A DNA stretch of 64,000 bases from contig CAWAXG010000016.1 in assembly GCA_963785755.1 (NCBI GenBank), forward strand, positions 52,641 to 116,640, in the 5' to 3' direction. Of the stretch, positions 26,297-35,531 are shown piece after piece. The translations under genes were made by a program, and so were the position numbers. Source of the DNA: JACCXG01 sp963785755. Its GTDB lineage: Bacteria > Acidobacteriota > Vicinamibacteria > Vicinamibacterales > 2-12-FULL-66-21. Under the pieces are notes generated by a model. It did no database searches and was not told where the DNA came from. It worked only from the letters and a program-made list of their open reading frames with translations. Position 1 is the first letter of the stretch. The number at the start of each line of letters is the position of its first letter.

Positions 26297-27550
26297 TCAG
26301 CGCAGCGTCTGGGCCTTGGCGACGAATGCCGGATCGATCGTCACCCCCAGCCCGGGGCCGGTGGGCACTTTCAGCATGCCGTTGACGCAGGTCAGCGGCG
26401 ACGTGTCGGAGGACACCGGCAACGAGTCGTCGCGGCCCTTGTATTCCTGAAAGGGGCCGGCGTTCGGCACGCACGACGCATAGTGCGCGACATACAGATA
26501 GCCGAGGCCGCCGTCCGACATGTGCGGCGTGCACGGAATGCCGGCGGCTGCCGCCATGCGCGCGACGCGGATCGATCGCACGAATCCGCCGAAGTAGAAG
26601 AGGTCCGGCTGGACGACGTCGACGCCCTTGTGCTCGATCATCCACCGGAAGCGGCGCAGGCTGCTTTCCTGCTCGCCGCCGGCGACCGGCAGCGGCAGCT
26701 GGTCGGCCACGTCCTTCGTCTCGTCGTAGTAGTCGAACGGCACGGGCTCCTCGAGGAAGGCCAGGCGGTGCTCCTGCATCAGGCGGCCGATCCGCACGGC
26801 GGTCGGCACGTCGTATGAACCGTTCGCGTCGGCGTAGATCGTCATGCCGTCGCCGAACGTCTTGCGCGTGAGCGGAATCAACGCGTGGTCCCGCCGCATC
26901 GACTCGTCGTCTTCCCGCATGCGGGCGCCGAGGCGGAACTTGATCGCCTTGGCGCCGGTCTCGGCGACGAGTTTCTGCAGGAACGCGATCTCCTGTTCGG
27001 GCGAATTGCCGCGGTTGCCGCTGGCGCGATAGACGGCGATGTCACGGCTGCGCACGCCGCCGAACAGATCGCCGATCGGCTTGCCCGCGACTTTGCCCAG
27101 CAGGTCGAGCGTCGCGAACTCGACACTGGCCACCGGCACCCAGAATGGCAGTCCCTGCCACTTGTAGTTCGAGTTGGCGAGATAGACGCCGTCCACGAGC
27201 GCTTCGAGATCGCGCGCGTCCTTGCCGGCGAAGAACGGCGCGACCCGGTGAACCAGAATCGGCCAGGTGGTCTCGAGGACATCCGGATGGGCCGCCGCGA
27301 TCCCCGTCGCGCCACTCTGCGAGCGCACGCGCACGAGGAACTGGTCGCCAGCCTTGAGCAGCTCGACCGACGCAATCTTGACCGGTTCGGTCAACAGGTT
27401 CCTGTTCAGGACAGGCGCGGCGCCAATCTGCTCGATCCGAGACTGAAATGAGCCGCGAGCCCGCGCGGCTGCCCCGCCCGTCAAGACCGGCAGCCCGGCT
27501 GCGACGGCGCCGGCCTTGATGAAGTCGCGACGATTGGTCGATCCGGCCAC
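26297..27550 (-). CDS. Tat-exported mandelate racemase/muconate-lactonizing enzyme family protein
   Basis: The GTG start at 27550 follows AAAGGAGGACTC and gives 417 residues with a twin-arginine signal (TNRRDFIKAGAVAAGLPVL). The enolase-superfamily barrel shows IKFRLGA (a KxR in place of the usual KxK), metal ligands in YADANGSYD, FLEEPVPF and AGGEQES, and the C-terminal His of PHMSDGG. Family members abstract the proton alpha to a carboxylate, typically as acid-sugar dehydratases or racemases. Export by Tat is unusual for this normally cytosolic family but matches the exported sugar enzymes at 10-17 kb. The longer frame to 27667 lacks a ribosome site. It is intact although its neighbours are decayed. 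Confidence 0.88.
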   Translation of the reverse strand: MAGSTNRRDFIKAGAVAAGLPVLTGGAAARARGSFQSRIEQIGAAPVLNRNLLTEPVKIASVELLKAGDQFLVRVRSQSGATGIAAAHPDVLETTWPILVHRVAPFFAGKDARDLEALVDGVYLANSNYKWQGLPFWVPVASVEFATLDLLGKVAGKPIGDLFGGVRSRDIAVYRASGNRGNSPEQEIAFLQKLVAETGAKAIKFRLGARMREDDESMRRDHALIPLTRKTFGDGMTIYADANGSYDVPTAVRIGRLMQEHRLAFLEEPVPFDYYDETKDVADQLPLPVAGGEQESSLRRFRWMIEHKGVDVVQPDLFYFGGFVRSIRVARMAAAAGIPCTPHMSDGGLGYLYVAHYASCVPNAGPFQEYKGRDDSLPVSSDTSPLTCVNGMLKVPTGPGLGVTIDPAFVAKAQTLR

Positions 27551-27630
27551 GAGTCCTCCTTTTGCGCGATCGAGTGACAAGACTTTACCGCGTCCATCGC
27601 GGTGGCGGCCAGGGCTTCTGCCCTGCGTGG

Positions 27631-27747
27631 CTTCCGCCTTCGAGCGAAGCGTTTCCGCCTTCGCCAAGGCTCCGGCGGACCGCCGTAGCTTTAGCGGAGG
27701 CTGGTCGGCGAGACTCGCCGTAGCCTTGGCGGAGGCGGTTAGCCGGA
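27631..27747. repeat. Dispersed CCGCCTTCG...GGCGGAGGCGG repeat, copy 2
   Basis: This element is nearly identical to 1879-1995 and in the same orientation, lying about 80 bases upstream of the enolase-superfamily gene start. A further CCGCC/GGCGG stem (27785-27808, TCCGCCTGAAGGCGGA) follows. Both strands translate into arginine-rich nonsense that databases probably hold as hypothetical proteins. Confidence 0.8.
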
Positions 27748-27844
27748 AGGACGTGGCTGTCGCTGAAAATGAGCGGCCGTCGCTTCCCTCCGCCTGAAGG
27801 CGGAAGCCACAAAATGCGACGAATCCACAGGCTCTTGGGCGCGG

Positions 27845-28075
27845 TCACACGCCATTGGGACACATCTCGCGGCCGGTTGGATCGGTCTCGAGAACGGACT
27901 CGTGCAGACCTCCAATGAAGTTGATTGGCTGGCCGTCCTCATCGACCTGACACAATCGCCAGCATATGTCCTTGACTTCTTCGTCCAAGATCTGCGGATC
28001 GTCCAATAGGTAGCAAAATCTCTGCAGCAACCACCACTGCATCACACGCATGACTGTCGTGATGTCCTCCGGCAA
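27845..28075 (-). CDS. Small hypothetical protein
   Basis: This 76-residue frame has protein-like composition and no low-complexity: it starts MPEDITTVMRVMQWWLLQ and ends with GGLHESVLETDPTGREM. Surrounding DNA is less GC-rich than the rest of the window, as expected for acquired material. A neighbouring minus-strand frame upstream (from 28287, starting MSELDELTRLFARL) could be the beginning of the same gene if one base is wrong. I recognise no family. It may be a fragment. Confidence 0.4.
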   Translation of the reverse strand: MPEDITTVMRVMQWWLLQRFCYLLDDPQILDEEVKDICWRLCQVDEDGQPINFIGGLHESVLETDPTGREMCPNGV

Positions 28076-29132
28076 CGCTCCGGTTGAGATTTGGAGCGCA
28101 GGGCAATTGCTGAACTGGGCGCAGCATCTCTGTGAATTTGATCCATCGTGGAATCGGTAGAGCAGTATGCTGTGTAGGAACAGATACCTCGCAGCTGGAG
28201 AATGCTTGTTGGCTGCGAGCTTGCCAACCTGAGGATCGGGCGCGCCAAACGCGCGAACAGACGCGTCAACTCATCCAACTCACTCATGTTTGGCTCGCTG
28301 AAGAGTCCAGACTCAGCTTACGAAACGTTCATCGTGAAGTCAAGAGGGTCTGGTGCGTGCGGAGCTTTTTTCGAGTCTGGCCACAACGAATCGTCTTGTT
28401 CAGGCGCGCTCATTCAACGACTCCGATCCGCCTCAGCCGCGTTTCCCGTACAAATCCATGCGTCGGCATTGCGAATGAGAGCGACGTTTCGTAAGCGTGG
28501 TGCGCCCGGCGGCGCACCCGAATGCTGTCGGGAGTTGCTCGACCTCCGGCGGCCCACGACTGAACGTGAAGGAACTCGACCGCCGGAACGAGTGGCGCGC
28601 CACGCGTCGCACGGCGCGGGAGTCCGCGCGGCCGGCTCAATCTTGCTTACCCACAGGAGTAGAAGAGAAGAAGACTCTCTCGCGATCACCTGATCGACTT
28701 GTTCCGGAACGAGCTGCGCGCGCGACGTGGCGTCGCATTCGTGAATTTTTGGGAAACGCAACAAGGCGCTCCCACTCCTGAGCCCGCATGGCCTGCGCGC
28801 GGTACACACACGAAGAACGAGAGGAGGGAGCCAAGGATTCAACAATCCCCCTGACGCCCTCCTCGCTTCCTCATGTGATCATGAACCCGTCGCGCTCCCG
28901 CTTGACCGACTTTTTCTCGGCGAGAACGAGTTGGTTCAGAAAAAGTAATTGACAAGTTTTCAACCGCGTCGCGCGTTGCGTGCGCATCTCTTTCTCAAAG
29001 CACCTCAGAAATCGACGACGTTGACCGCTGGGTAGTCTTCGACACGTCGAACGACGTAAGACGACCCTGATGTTCCGACCGGTCATCTGCGCGCGAGCCG
29101 TGGCCTCGAAAATCTCCGTGTTACAAAGAAAC
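28076..29132. other. Gene-poor, lower-GC accessory stretch
   Basis: There are only short, arginine-rich or mutually overlapping frames here and I recognise none. A perfect stem GTGCGCC-CGGC-GGCGCAC lies near 28499-28517. The base composition is less GC-rich than in flanking genes. It is best read as remnants of transferred genes, in line with the HNH and zinc-ribbon relics that follow. Confidence 0.5.
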
Positions 29133-29305
29133 ATGACATCGACGCGACCCGTGCTAACCGATCTCTCGGACGATCAATTGCTCGGCGATGTTAGCGGCTC
29201 GCATGTGCCGAACGGCATACCACCGCCGCTTTGATCAGAGCGCTGATGGAGATCGACGTCAGACGACTCTACCTTCGTGAAGGTTGTTCATCGCTCTTCA
29301 CCTAG
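29133..29305 (+). pseudogene. N-terminal remnant of an HNH-endonuclease-family gene
   Basis: The ATG at 29133 opens with LTDLSDDQLLGDVSG. After a frame change near 29200 it continues AERHTTAALIRALMEID and RRLYLREGCSSLFT, then stops. This block matches the conserved N-terminal region that precedes an HNH nuclease domain in a common acidobacterial protein family. The catalytic HNH part is absent from the following sequence. It is a truncated relic. The family assignment rests on memory of this N-terminal motif and would need a search to confirm. Confidence 0.6.
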
Positions 29306-29371
29306 TCTAGAAGACCCGTTTATAGGATGATCAAGACGTGACGCCGAGGGGCCGCGCCAACGCCAACTACT

Positions 29372-29646
29372 ATGCCGGCCTCGCGCTCTGTACAGTGGCG
29401 GGATAACCGTTCGCTCGGGCGGGCGGGCTCCAGCGACATCATTTTTGCCGTGGGCGTAATCCTGCTCGCAGGGTACGTAGCCTTGGCGGTATTCGGCCTG
29501 GCAACCAGCCGATGCCCGCACTGTGCCGCTACATCGATCTCAGGGGCGGCAGCGCCTACTGTCCGCGGTGCGGACGCTGGATCCGGCGCACGAAGGCGAT
29601 GCCCCACCACCCGATTCCAGTCGCGTGCGGGCCTGATTCGACGTAG
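29372..29646 (+). CDS. Small membrane-anchored zinc-ribbon protein, frameshifted
   Basis: The N-terminal frame gives a single transmembrane helix (DIIFAVGVILLAGYVALAVFG), then TSRCPHC. A one-base frame change near 29525 is needed to continue with RYIDLRGGSAYCPRCGRWIRR and a stop at 29644. Together this makes an approximately 90-residue protein with two CxxC knuckles (CPHC and CPRC) forming one zinc ribbon on the membrane. Function is unknown. It could be a decayed gene like its neighbours, or an intact gene with a consensus error. Confidence 0.5.
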
Positions 29647-29692
29647 TGAAGTCACCGCAGCCAGTGTGAAGCTGCGTGCAAAAGTGCGCAGC

Positions 29693-30283
29693 TCACGACG
29701 CGCGCCGCGTCGAGCGGGGGCTGAAAAATGTCGACGCCGCTGTGCCCGTGAGCTGAATCGTTCCGGGGATCGAGACGCCTGTCAGCTCCTTCTGCGCGAG
29801 GATCGCTTCGAAGCACTTCACGGTTCCCTTGCCCTTGACCTTGCCGGTCTGGATCTCCTGCACCGCGCCATCGAGGATGCGCACGACCGCGCCGTGCAGA
29901 ATGATCTCGATCGAAACGGTGAACGGCAGGCGGCCGATCTCCTGGCCGTTCTTCATCAGCGCGATGTAGGGCTTGTGGGTCGACGTGATCTTGTGCTCCG
30001 ACAGCTGCACGAAGATCTCCTTGCCTGGCGTCTTCAAGCTCTTCTCGATCTGCTGGCGCAGCGCGAACGACTTGTTCCAGGCGCCGACCAGGATGTCGCC
30101 CACCCCGATGTCGAGCAGGGCCGGCAGATGGCGCGCGATTGCCGCCGGCATCATGCGCCAGCCGAGGATCGGATTCTTCACGCCGCCACCCTCGATCCCG
30201 ACGCCGTTGCTGGCGAGCGCCTCCTTGATCCGATCGGTGAGGTCGTCGGCCGCGGGCAGGAGCAGTTCATTGAGAGTAACCAT
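29693..30283 (-). CDS. Conserved-looking hypothetical protein, partner of the PASTA protein
   Basis: The 196-residue soluble protein (starts MVTLNELLLPAADDLTDRI, with NPILGWRMMPAAIARHLPAL and a beta-rich second half containing HKITSTHKPYIALMKNGQEIG) has no signal peptide and no motif I recognise. It starts four bases after the stop of the upstream PASTA gene, whose 3' end provides GAGGTGATG just before the ATG. The two are therefore almost certainly co-translated. Its job is probably tied to the PASTA protein. The Ser/Arg-rich last ten residues are atypical. Confidence 0.7.
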   Translation of the reverse strand: MVTLNELLLPAADDLTDRIKEALASNGVGIEGGGVKNPILGWRMMPAAIARHLPALLDIGVGDILVGAWNKSFALRQQIEKSLKTPGKEIFVQLSEHKITSTHKPYIALMKNGQEIGRLPFTVSIEIILHGAVVRILDGAVQEIQTGKVKGKGTVKCFEAILAQKELTGVSIPGTIQLTGTAASTFFSPRSTRRAS

Positions 30284-30287
30284 GACA

Positions 30288-33200
30288 TCACCTCGCGTCA
30301 GCGATCCCGCTCGTGACGACTTTCAATGTCTGGACGCCGCCGTCCGGGAAGCCCTGCAAAGAGAACTCGAAGTCGGTATCCGGTCCGTCATCCGGTGCGC
30401 TCACCTGCACGCCGGCGTCCGAATGCGGTGCGAACGTGACGGTTGAGGGGAGCCGATGCTTGCGGAACTGCGACACCGTGCCCGCGGCGCCGGCGCCGAG
30501 GAGGAGCCCGCCGAGAATGCCGAACAGCACGACGCTGGACGAAGCCGCGACCAGATCCACGGTCGCACCGGTCTGCACGGTGCTGCCCGCCATGGGGGAC
30601 TGGCCCGTCACCGTGCCCATCGATCTCCACGTGCGGACGTAGCTGAGCGAACCGGGCTGCAGCCCCGCGCTCCGCAGCACGCCGTGTGCGTCGGCCACGC
30701 TCAGGCCAGCCACGCTCGGGACGATCACCGGGGCGACGCCAACCGCCACGACCACGTCGATCGGCGTGTTCGGCGGCACCTGCGTGCCCGCGGCCGGCTG
30801 CTGACGAACGATCGTTCCGGGCGGGCTGTTGGGCAATTCGGCGTTCGTGGCGCCGCCGAACACCAGCCGGCTGGCCGCGACGATGCGCTCGGCGTCCGCG
30901 CGGGTTCGACCGCTCAGATCGGGAACGGGAATCGTCTCGACTCGAGCGATCTCGACCGGAGCGGCGACCGCGAACCACACCGACACCGCAGTCCCGGCAT
31001 CGACTTCCTGACCGGCGAGCGGCCGCTGATCGACGACGGTTCCCGGCGCGTCGGTCGTGGTGCGTTCCAGAATCGCTCCGGCCGAGAGCCTGCTCCTGCT
31101 GAGCGTTCCGCCGACGGCCGATCGGTCCAGACCCTGGAGCGGGGGGACGATCACCCGCGGCGCCGTGGCCACCGTGAAGTTCACCGCGGTCTGAATGGAG
31201 ACGCGCTCTCCCGCTTGCGGCGTTTGCGCGACGACCGTCCCGCGAGGAGCCTCCGATGACTGCTGCGTGATCTGTCCAGGACGGAGGCGCGCGGAGGCCA
31301 GCGCCTCGAGCGCGCTCTGCTGATCGCGGCCCCGCAGATCCGGCACCGCGGTCGGACGGGGCACCGCGATCCAGAGCTGGACGGGCGCGCCGGGGCTGGC
31401 GATCGATCCGGACCTCGGGAGCTGCTCCACGATCGTCCCGGCCGCGGTGTCAGACTGCCGTTCTTCGATCTCCCCGAGCTTCAGCCTCGCGGCCGTCAAC
31501 ATCTCGGCGGCGGTGTTTCGATCGCGGCCCACGACATCCGGAACCGTACCTCGGCCGCGGCACCGCGACCCATACCTGAACCGGGGCGCCCGCGGTCGCC
31601 GTCGTTCCCGCGCGCGGCTGCTGATCGATGATGATGCCGGCCGTGGCGTCCGACTGCCGCTCCCCGATGTCGCCGAGGCGCAGCCGCGCGGCGGTCAGCA
31701 TTTCGGCGGCTGCGTTGCGATCGCGGCCCACGACATCCGGCACCGTACTCGGTCGCGGGACGGCCACCCACACCTGCACCGGGGAACCCGCGACCGCGGT
31801 CGTCCCAGGCCTCGGCATCTGGTCGACGACGACACCGGCGGTCGCGTCGGAGGTGCGCTCGGCAACGTCGCCGAGCCGCAGGCGCGCCGCAGTCAGCGAC
31901 TCTGCGGCGGCGTTGCGGTCACGGCCTCGCAGGTCTGGAACGGCTATCGGTCTGGGAGCGGCGAGCCAGATCTGCACCGGAGTACCGGGCGCCGCGATCG
32001 TTCCGGCCCTCGGCATCTGATCGATGACGCTGCCTGCAGCGTCGTCAGCCGGGCGCTCGCCGATCGTGCCCAGCCGCAGCCGCGCCGCACTCAGAACTTC
32101 TGCCGCCTCCTGCCGATCGCGCCCGCGGAGATCGGGCACCGTGATCGGCCTCACGGTGGCGAACCAGACTTGAACCGGCGTGCCGGCTGTGACCATCGCC
32201 CCAGGCTTCGGCATCTGGTCGATGACCGTACCTTCGGGCGCATCGGACTGTTGTTCGGCGACTTCTCCGAGACGCAGGCGCACGGAGGTGAGCTCGTTGG
32301 TCGCGCCGCCGCGATCGCGCCCGCGCAGGTCCGGCACCGTGATCGGCTGCGCCGCGGCCTGCCACAGTGCGATCGCAGTGCCGCACTTCGCGTTCGATCC
32401 GGCGGGAGGAGCCTGCGCGAGAATCTGTCCGTCCGGCTGATCCGACGGGCGCGACGACACGGGCCCGACCTGGAACCCCGCCCGTTCGATGAGCGCCGCC
32501 GCGGTCTTCGGGTCGCGCCCGACGAGGTGCGGGACGGGCGGGCACTGTACTGGCGAGGTCACCAGGACATCGATCGCCGAACGGCAAGGGACTACGCTCT
32601 CCGGCCGCACCGACTGTTCGAGCACGATTCCGGCACGTTGATCGATGGGCCGCTCTCGAATGTTGCCGAGGATCAGGTTCCGGTCTTCGAGCCGCTGCCT
32701 GGCCTGCCGCAAGTCGATGCCGGAGATGTCCGGCACTCGGCAGACGACCACGGGTTCAACCACCGCCACGTCGACCCGGGATCCGCACTTCAGCATGGTG
32801 CCGGCTGCTGGAGCCTGCGCGCTGACCAGACCGCCGTCTCCTCGCGCCACGTTGAACTTCAGGCCCGCGCCTTCGACGAGAGCCTTCGCTCGTTCGACAT
32901 CGGCCCTGACCAGCTGCGGGACTTCGCAGTCTTTTATGGGCGGAACGGGAGTGGGTGTGGCGATCAGGAGATGGACGAGCGTCTGGCAGTCCACTTTCGA
33001 GCCCGCGTCAGGCGACTGATCGAGGACCGTTCCTGGAGGGCGATCCGAATTCTGGGTCTGCGTTCTCCCGACCCTGAGCTTGTAGCTCGGGATCGCCTTG
33101 TTCGCATAGCTCTCGAGCGCGCCGACCAGTCGCGGCACAGTGGTAGTGCATGTGGGCTCGGGCGGCACCTCAACGATCCGTTGCGGTACGCCAATCCAAA

Positions 33201-33936
33201 GCTCCACGGACAAAGGGCAGGGAACCGGAGTCCCTGGCTTCGGCGATTGGTCGACGACAGTCCCGTGTCCCCTGGGGACTTCCTTCTTGTGTACGGCAAT
33301 CAGCTTCGCCTTCATCTTGCTCAGCCGAAGTTTTGCCGAGTCCTCACCGCTGCCAAGGAAGTCCGGAGCCTCGCACCCTCGGACGTCGTCCGTGCTGCTG
33401 CTTCCGCTGGTACTCCCGCGGCTGCCGCGCTCTCCATCGCCACCGCGATCGATGATCTTCGACGGTTCGGCTATCAGGATTTCCAGGGTGTAGCCGCACG
33501 CGATGCGAGCCCCTGGCTTCGGCGTCTGGTCGATCACGGTTCCACGACCGCCGACGACCTGTTTCTTGCTCACCCTCACGTTTACCCGCAGCTTGGACAT
33601 CCGAAGACGGACGGAGTCCTCAGTGCTGCCCGAAACGTCCGGAACCTCGCAGATCGGAACGGTCGTCTGGGGTGGCACGCGACGGAGCGGTTCGACCGCG
33701 CGAGTCTGCGGTTCCACGGTCCGAGTGCGTGGCGTCTCCGGTTCGGTGGGGCGAGGGCGTGTGACCTGCGGTTCGACTACTCGAGGGCGGAGGCCCTGCG
33801 GCGACGCCGTGCGCGAACCAATGGCACCGGGCTGATTCGGTCGTCCTTCTTGGTCGGCAAGCGCGGCGACCGCCGCAGGGTGGGGAGGGCTGATGAGAAG
33901 TAGAACCGAAGCGAGATAGGTAATGGCTCGATACAT
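30288..33936 (-). CDS. Giant secreted PASTA-repeat protein with C-terminal membrane anchor, frameshifted as read
   Basis: After a signal peptide and a Pro/Thr/Arg-rich linker, about 15 consecutive PASTA domains of 65-70 residues follow. One membrane helix (VVLFGILGGLLLGAGAAG) and a short cytoplasmic tail come last. Domains 1-6 each carry a Cys pair (as in ICEVPD...IACG); domains 7-15 have none, and 7-11 are so alike (VPDLRGRDR..AA) that they look like a recent tandem expansion. PASTA domains bind muropeptides or beta-lactams and usually sit on PknB kinases or class B PBPs; here no enzyme domain is attached. A one-base excess C in GTACC (31546-31550) splits the frame. Comparison with the neighbouring repeats shows exactly which base is extra, so I treat it as one gene of about 1215 residues. 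Confidence 0.85.
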
Positions 33937-33957
33937 CGCCCCGCTCCTTTGGACCGG

Positions 33958-33974
33958 GGCACTTTCGAAGTGCC
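33958..33974 (-). promoter_or_regulatory. Hairpin in the PASTA gene leader
   Basis: GGCACTT-TCG-AAGTGCC is a perfect 7-bp stem located 22 bases before the ATG at 33936. An AAAGGAG ribosome site lies between stem and start. It may be an operator or an RNA stem next to the ribosome site. The rest of the gap to 34222 shows nothing I can name. Confidence 0.45.
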
Positions 33975-34222
33975 AATTCTTATCGGGAAGCTACGAGGCC
34001 CAGAAAGGAATGTTCAGGAGTCAAACTGGCGGAGGACTTCGTTGCGAAAGCATTGCGAAGCGAACGGTTGAGCTACGGGCACGAGCTCATCCGTGCACCG
34101 GACGATAGTCGGCCGGCTTGACGGACATCGTTCACTTGAGCGGGGCTTGCTCCTTACGGTAGAAGGAACTTTTCCAGCAGGGCCTCCCGCCTTGTGAACA
34201 AGAGTGAAGGGTGATTTCCAGG

Positions 34223-35431
34223 ATGGCTTCAAAACACTATGACGTGATCGTCGCCGGCGCGCGCTGCGCGGGCTCGCCGATCGCGATGTTGCTCGCCCGG
34301 CGCGGCTACGACGTGCTGCTCGTGGATCGCGCGACGTTTCCGTCCGACACCATCTCCACGCATCTGATCCATCCGCCTGGCCTCGACGCGCTGCAGCGAT
34401 GGGATCTGCTCGAGCGGGTGGTGGCAACCGGGTGCCCACGCATTCACACCTATGCGTTCGACCTCGGTCCGTTCGTCATCGAGGGGGCGCCGGGCCACGC
34501 GCAGTCGCCCGTCTGGTACGCGCCGCGACGGACGGTGCTCGACAAGCTGCTCATCGATGCGGCCGCCGAAGCGGGAGCCGAAGTACGCGAAGGTTTCACG
34601 GTAGACGAGATCGTGATTGACGACGGTCGCGTGACCGGGATCCATGGACATGCCAAGGCAGGCCCGCCGGTGACGGAGCGGGCCCGCGTCGTGATCGGCG
34701 CGGACGGGATCAACTCGATCGTGGCGAAGAGCACCGGCGCCGAGCAGTACAACGAGAAGCCGCGACTCGAGGCGTCCTATTACTGGTACTGGAGCGGCCT
34801 GCCGATGAACGGCCGGTTCGAAGGCTACGACCGCGGCGATCGGGCGTTCGCCGCCTGGCCCACCAACGACGATCTGACGCTCGTCATCGTCGGCTGGCCT
34901 TACGCGGAGTTCGAGGCCAACAAGTCCGACGTCGAAGGCAACTATCACCAGACCTTCGAGCGGACGCCGGCGTTCAAAGAACGCATCCGCGGCGCCCGCC
35001 GTGAGGATCGCTTCTACGGCATGGCGGTACCGAACTTCTTCCGCAAACCGTTCGGTCCGGGATGGGCGCTGGTGGGTGATGCCGGCTACAACCGCGACTT
35101 CATCACGGCCCAGGGGATCAGCGATGCGTTTCGCGACGCCGAGCTGTGCGCGAACGCGGTCCACGACTCGTTGTCGGGCACCCGCAGCTTCGACGAGGCC
35201 ATGAGCGCCTACCAGACGACGCGCGATACGCAGGTGGGGCCGATGTACGAGTTCACCGCCCAGTTCGCGAGCATGACGCCGCCACCCCCGGAACAGCAGC
35301 AGCTGATGGGCGCCATCCACGGCAACCGCGAGGCGATGAATGGGTTCGCGCGTGTCTTCGCCGGGGTCACGTCACCGGCGGAGTTTTTCTCACCCGAGAA
35401 CGTGGGGAAGATACTGGGGGCTTCGCGGTAA
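34223..35431 (+). CDS. FAD-dependent oxidoreductase (geranylgeranyl-reductase/monooxygenase-like)
   Basis: The 402-residue protein shows the FAD-binding start YDVIVAGARCAGSPIAMLLARRG (GxGxxG-like GARCAGS), the middle motif RVVIGADGINS, and the late FAD motif GWALVGDAGYNRDF. This is the class A flavoprotein layout of geranylgeranyl reductases, halogenases and hydroxylases. The substrate cannot be told. The ATG at 34223 has GAAGG 12 bases upstream and is preferred to the in-frame GTG at 34211. It is a single gene between the PASTA operon and rtcB, both of which run the opposite way. Confidence 0.87.
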   Translation: MASKHYDVIVAGARCAGSPIAMLLARRGYDVLLVDRATFPSDTISTHLIHPPGLDALQRWDLLERVVATGCPRIHTYAFDLGPFVIEGAPGHAQSPVWYAPRRTVLDKLLIDAAAEAGAEVREGFTVDEIVIDDGRVTGIHGHAKAGPPVTERARVVIGADGINSIVAKSTGAEQYNEKPRLEASYYWYWSGLPMNGRFEGYDRGDRAFAAWPTNDDLTLVIVGWPYAEFEANKSDVEGNYHQTFERTPAFKERIRGARREDRFYGMAVPNFFRKPFGPGWALVGDAGYNRDFITAQGISDAFRDAELCANAVHDSLSGTRSFDEAMSAYQTTRDTQVGPMYEFTAQFASMTPPPPEQQQLMGAIHGNREAMNGFARVFAGVTSPAEFFSPENVGKILGASR

Positions 35432-35439
35432 TCCCTTAT

Positions 35440-35528
35440 CCTCCCAGTTCCCAGTTCCCAGTTCCCAGTTCCCCAGTTCCCAGTTCCCGAGTCCCGAGTC
35501 CCGAGTCCCGAGTCCCGAGTCCCGAGTC
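35440..35528. repeat. CCCAGTTC / CCCGAGTC word array
   Basis: Six CCCAGTTC-type words turn into six CCCGAGTC words without an inverted arm. The array fills the gap between two convergent genes and touches the stop codon of rtcB at 35532. The change of word inside one array shows that two word families can sit side by side. Confidence 0.75.
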
Positions 35529-35531
35529 TTT

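Noticed and set aside
28132..28845. Several overlapping short frames in the low-GC stretch
   Set aside because: None shows protein-like composition, a ribosome site or a known motif, and they overlap one another on both strands.
31447..33903. Very long plus-strand open frame (818 codons) opposite the PASTA gene
   Set aside because: It is antisense to 15 clear PASTA repeats, has His/Arg-rich composition and no domain; long antisense frames are expected in high-GC DNA.
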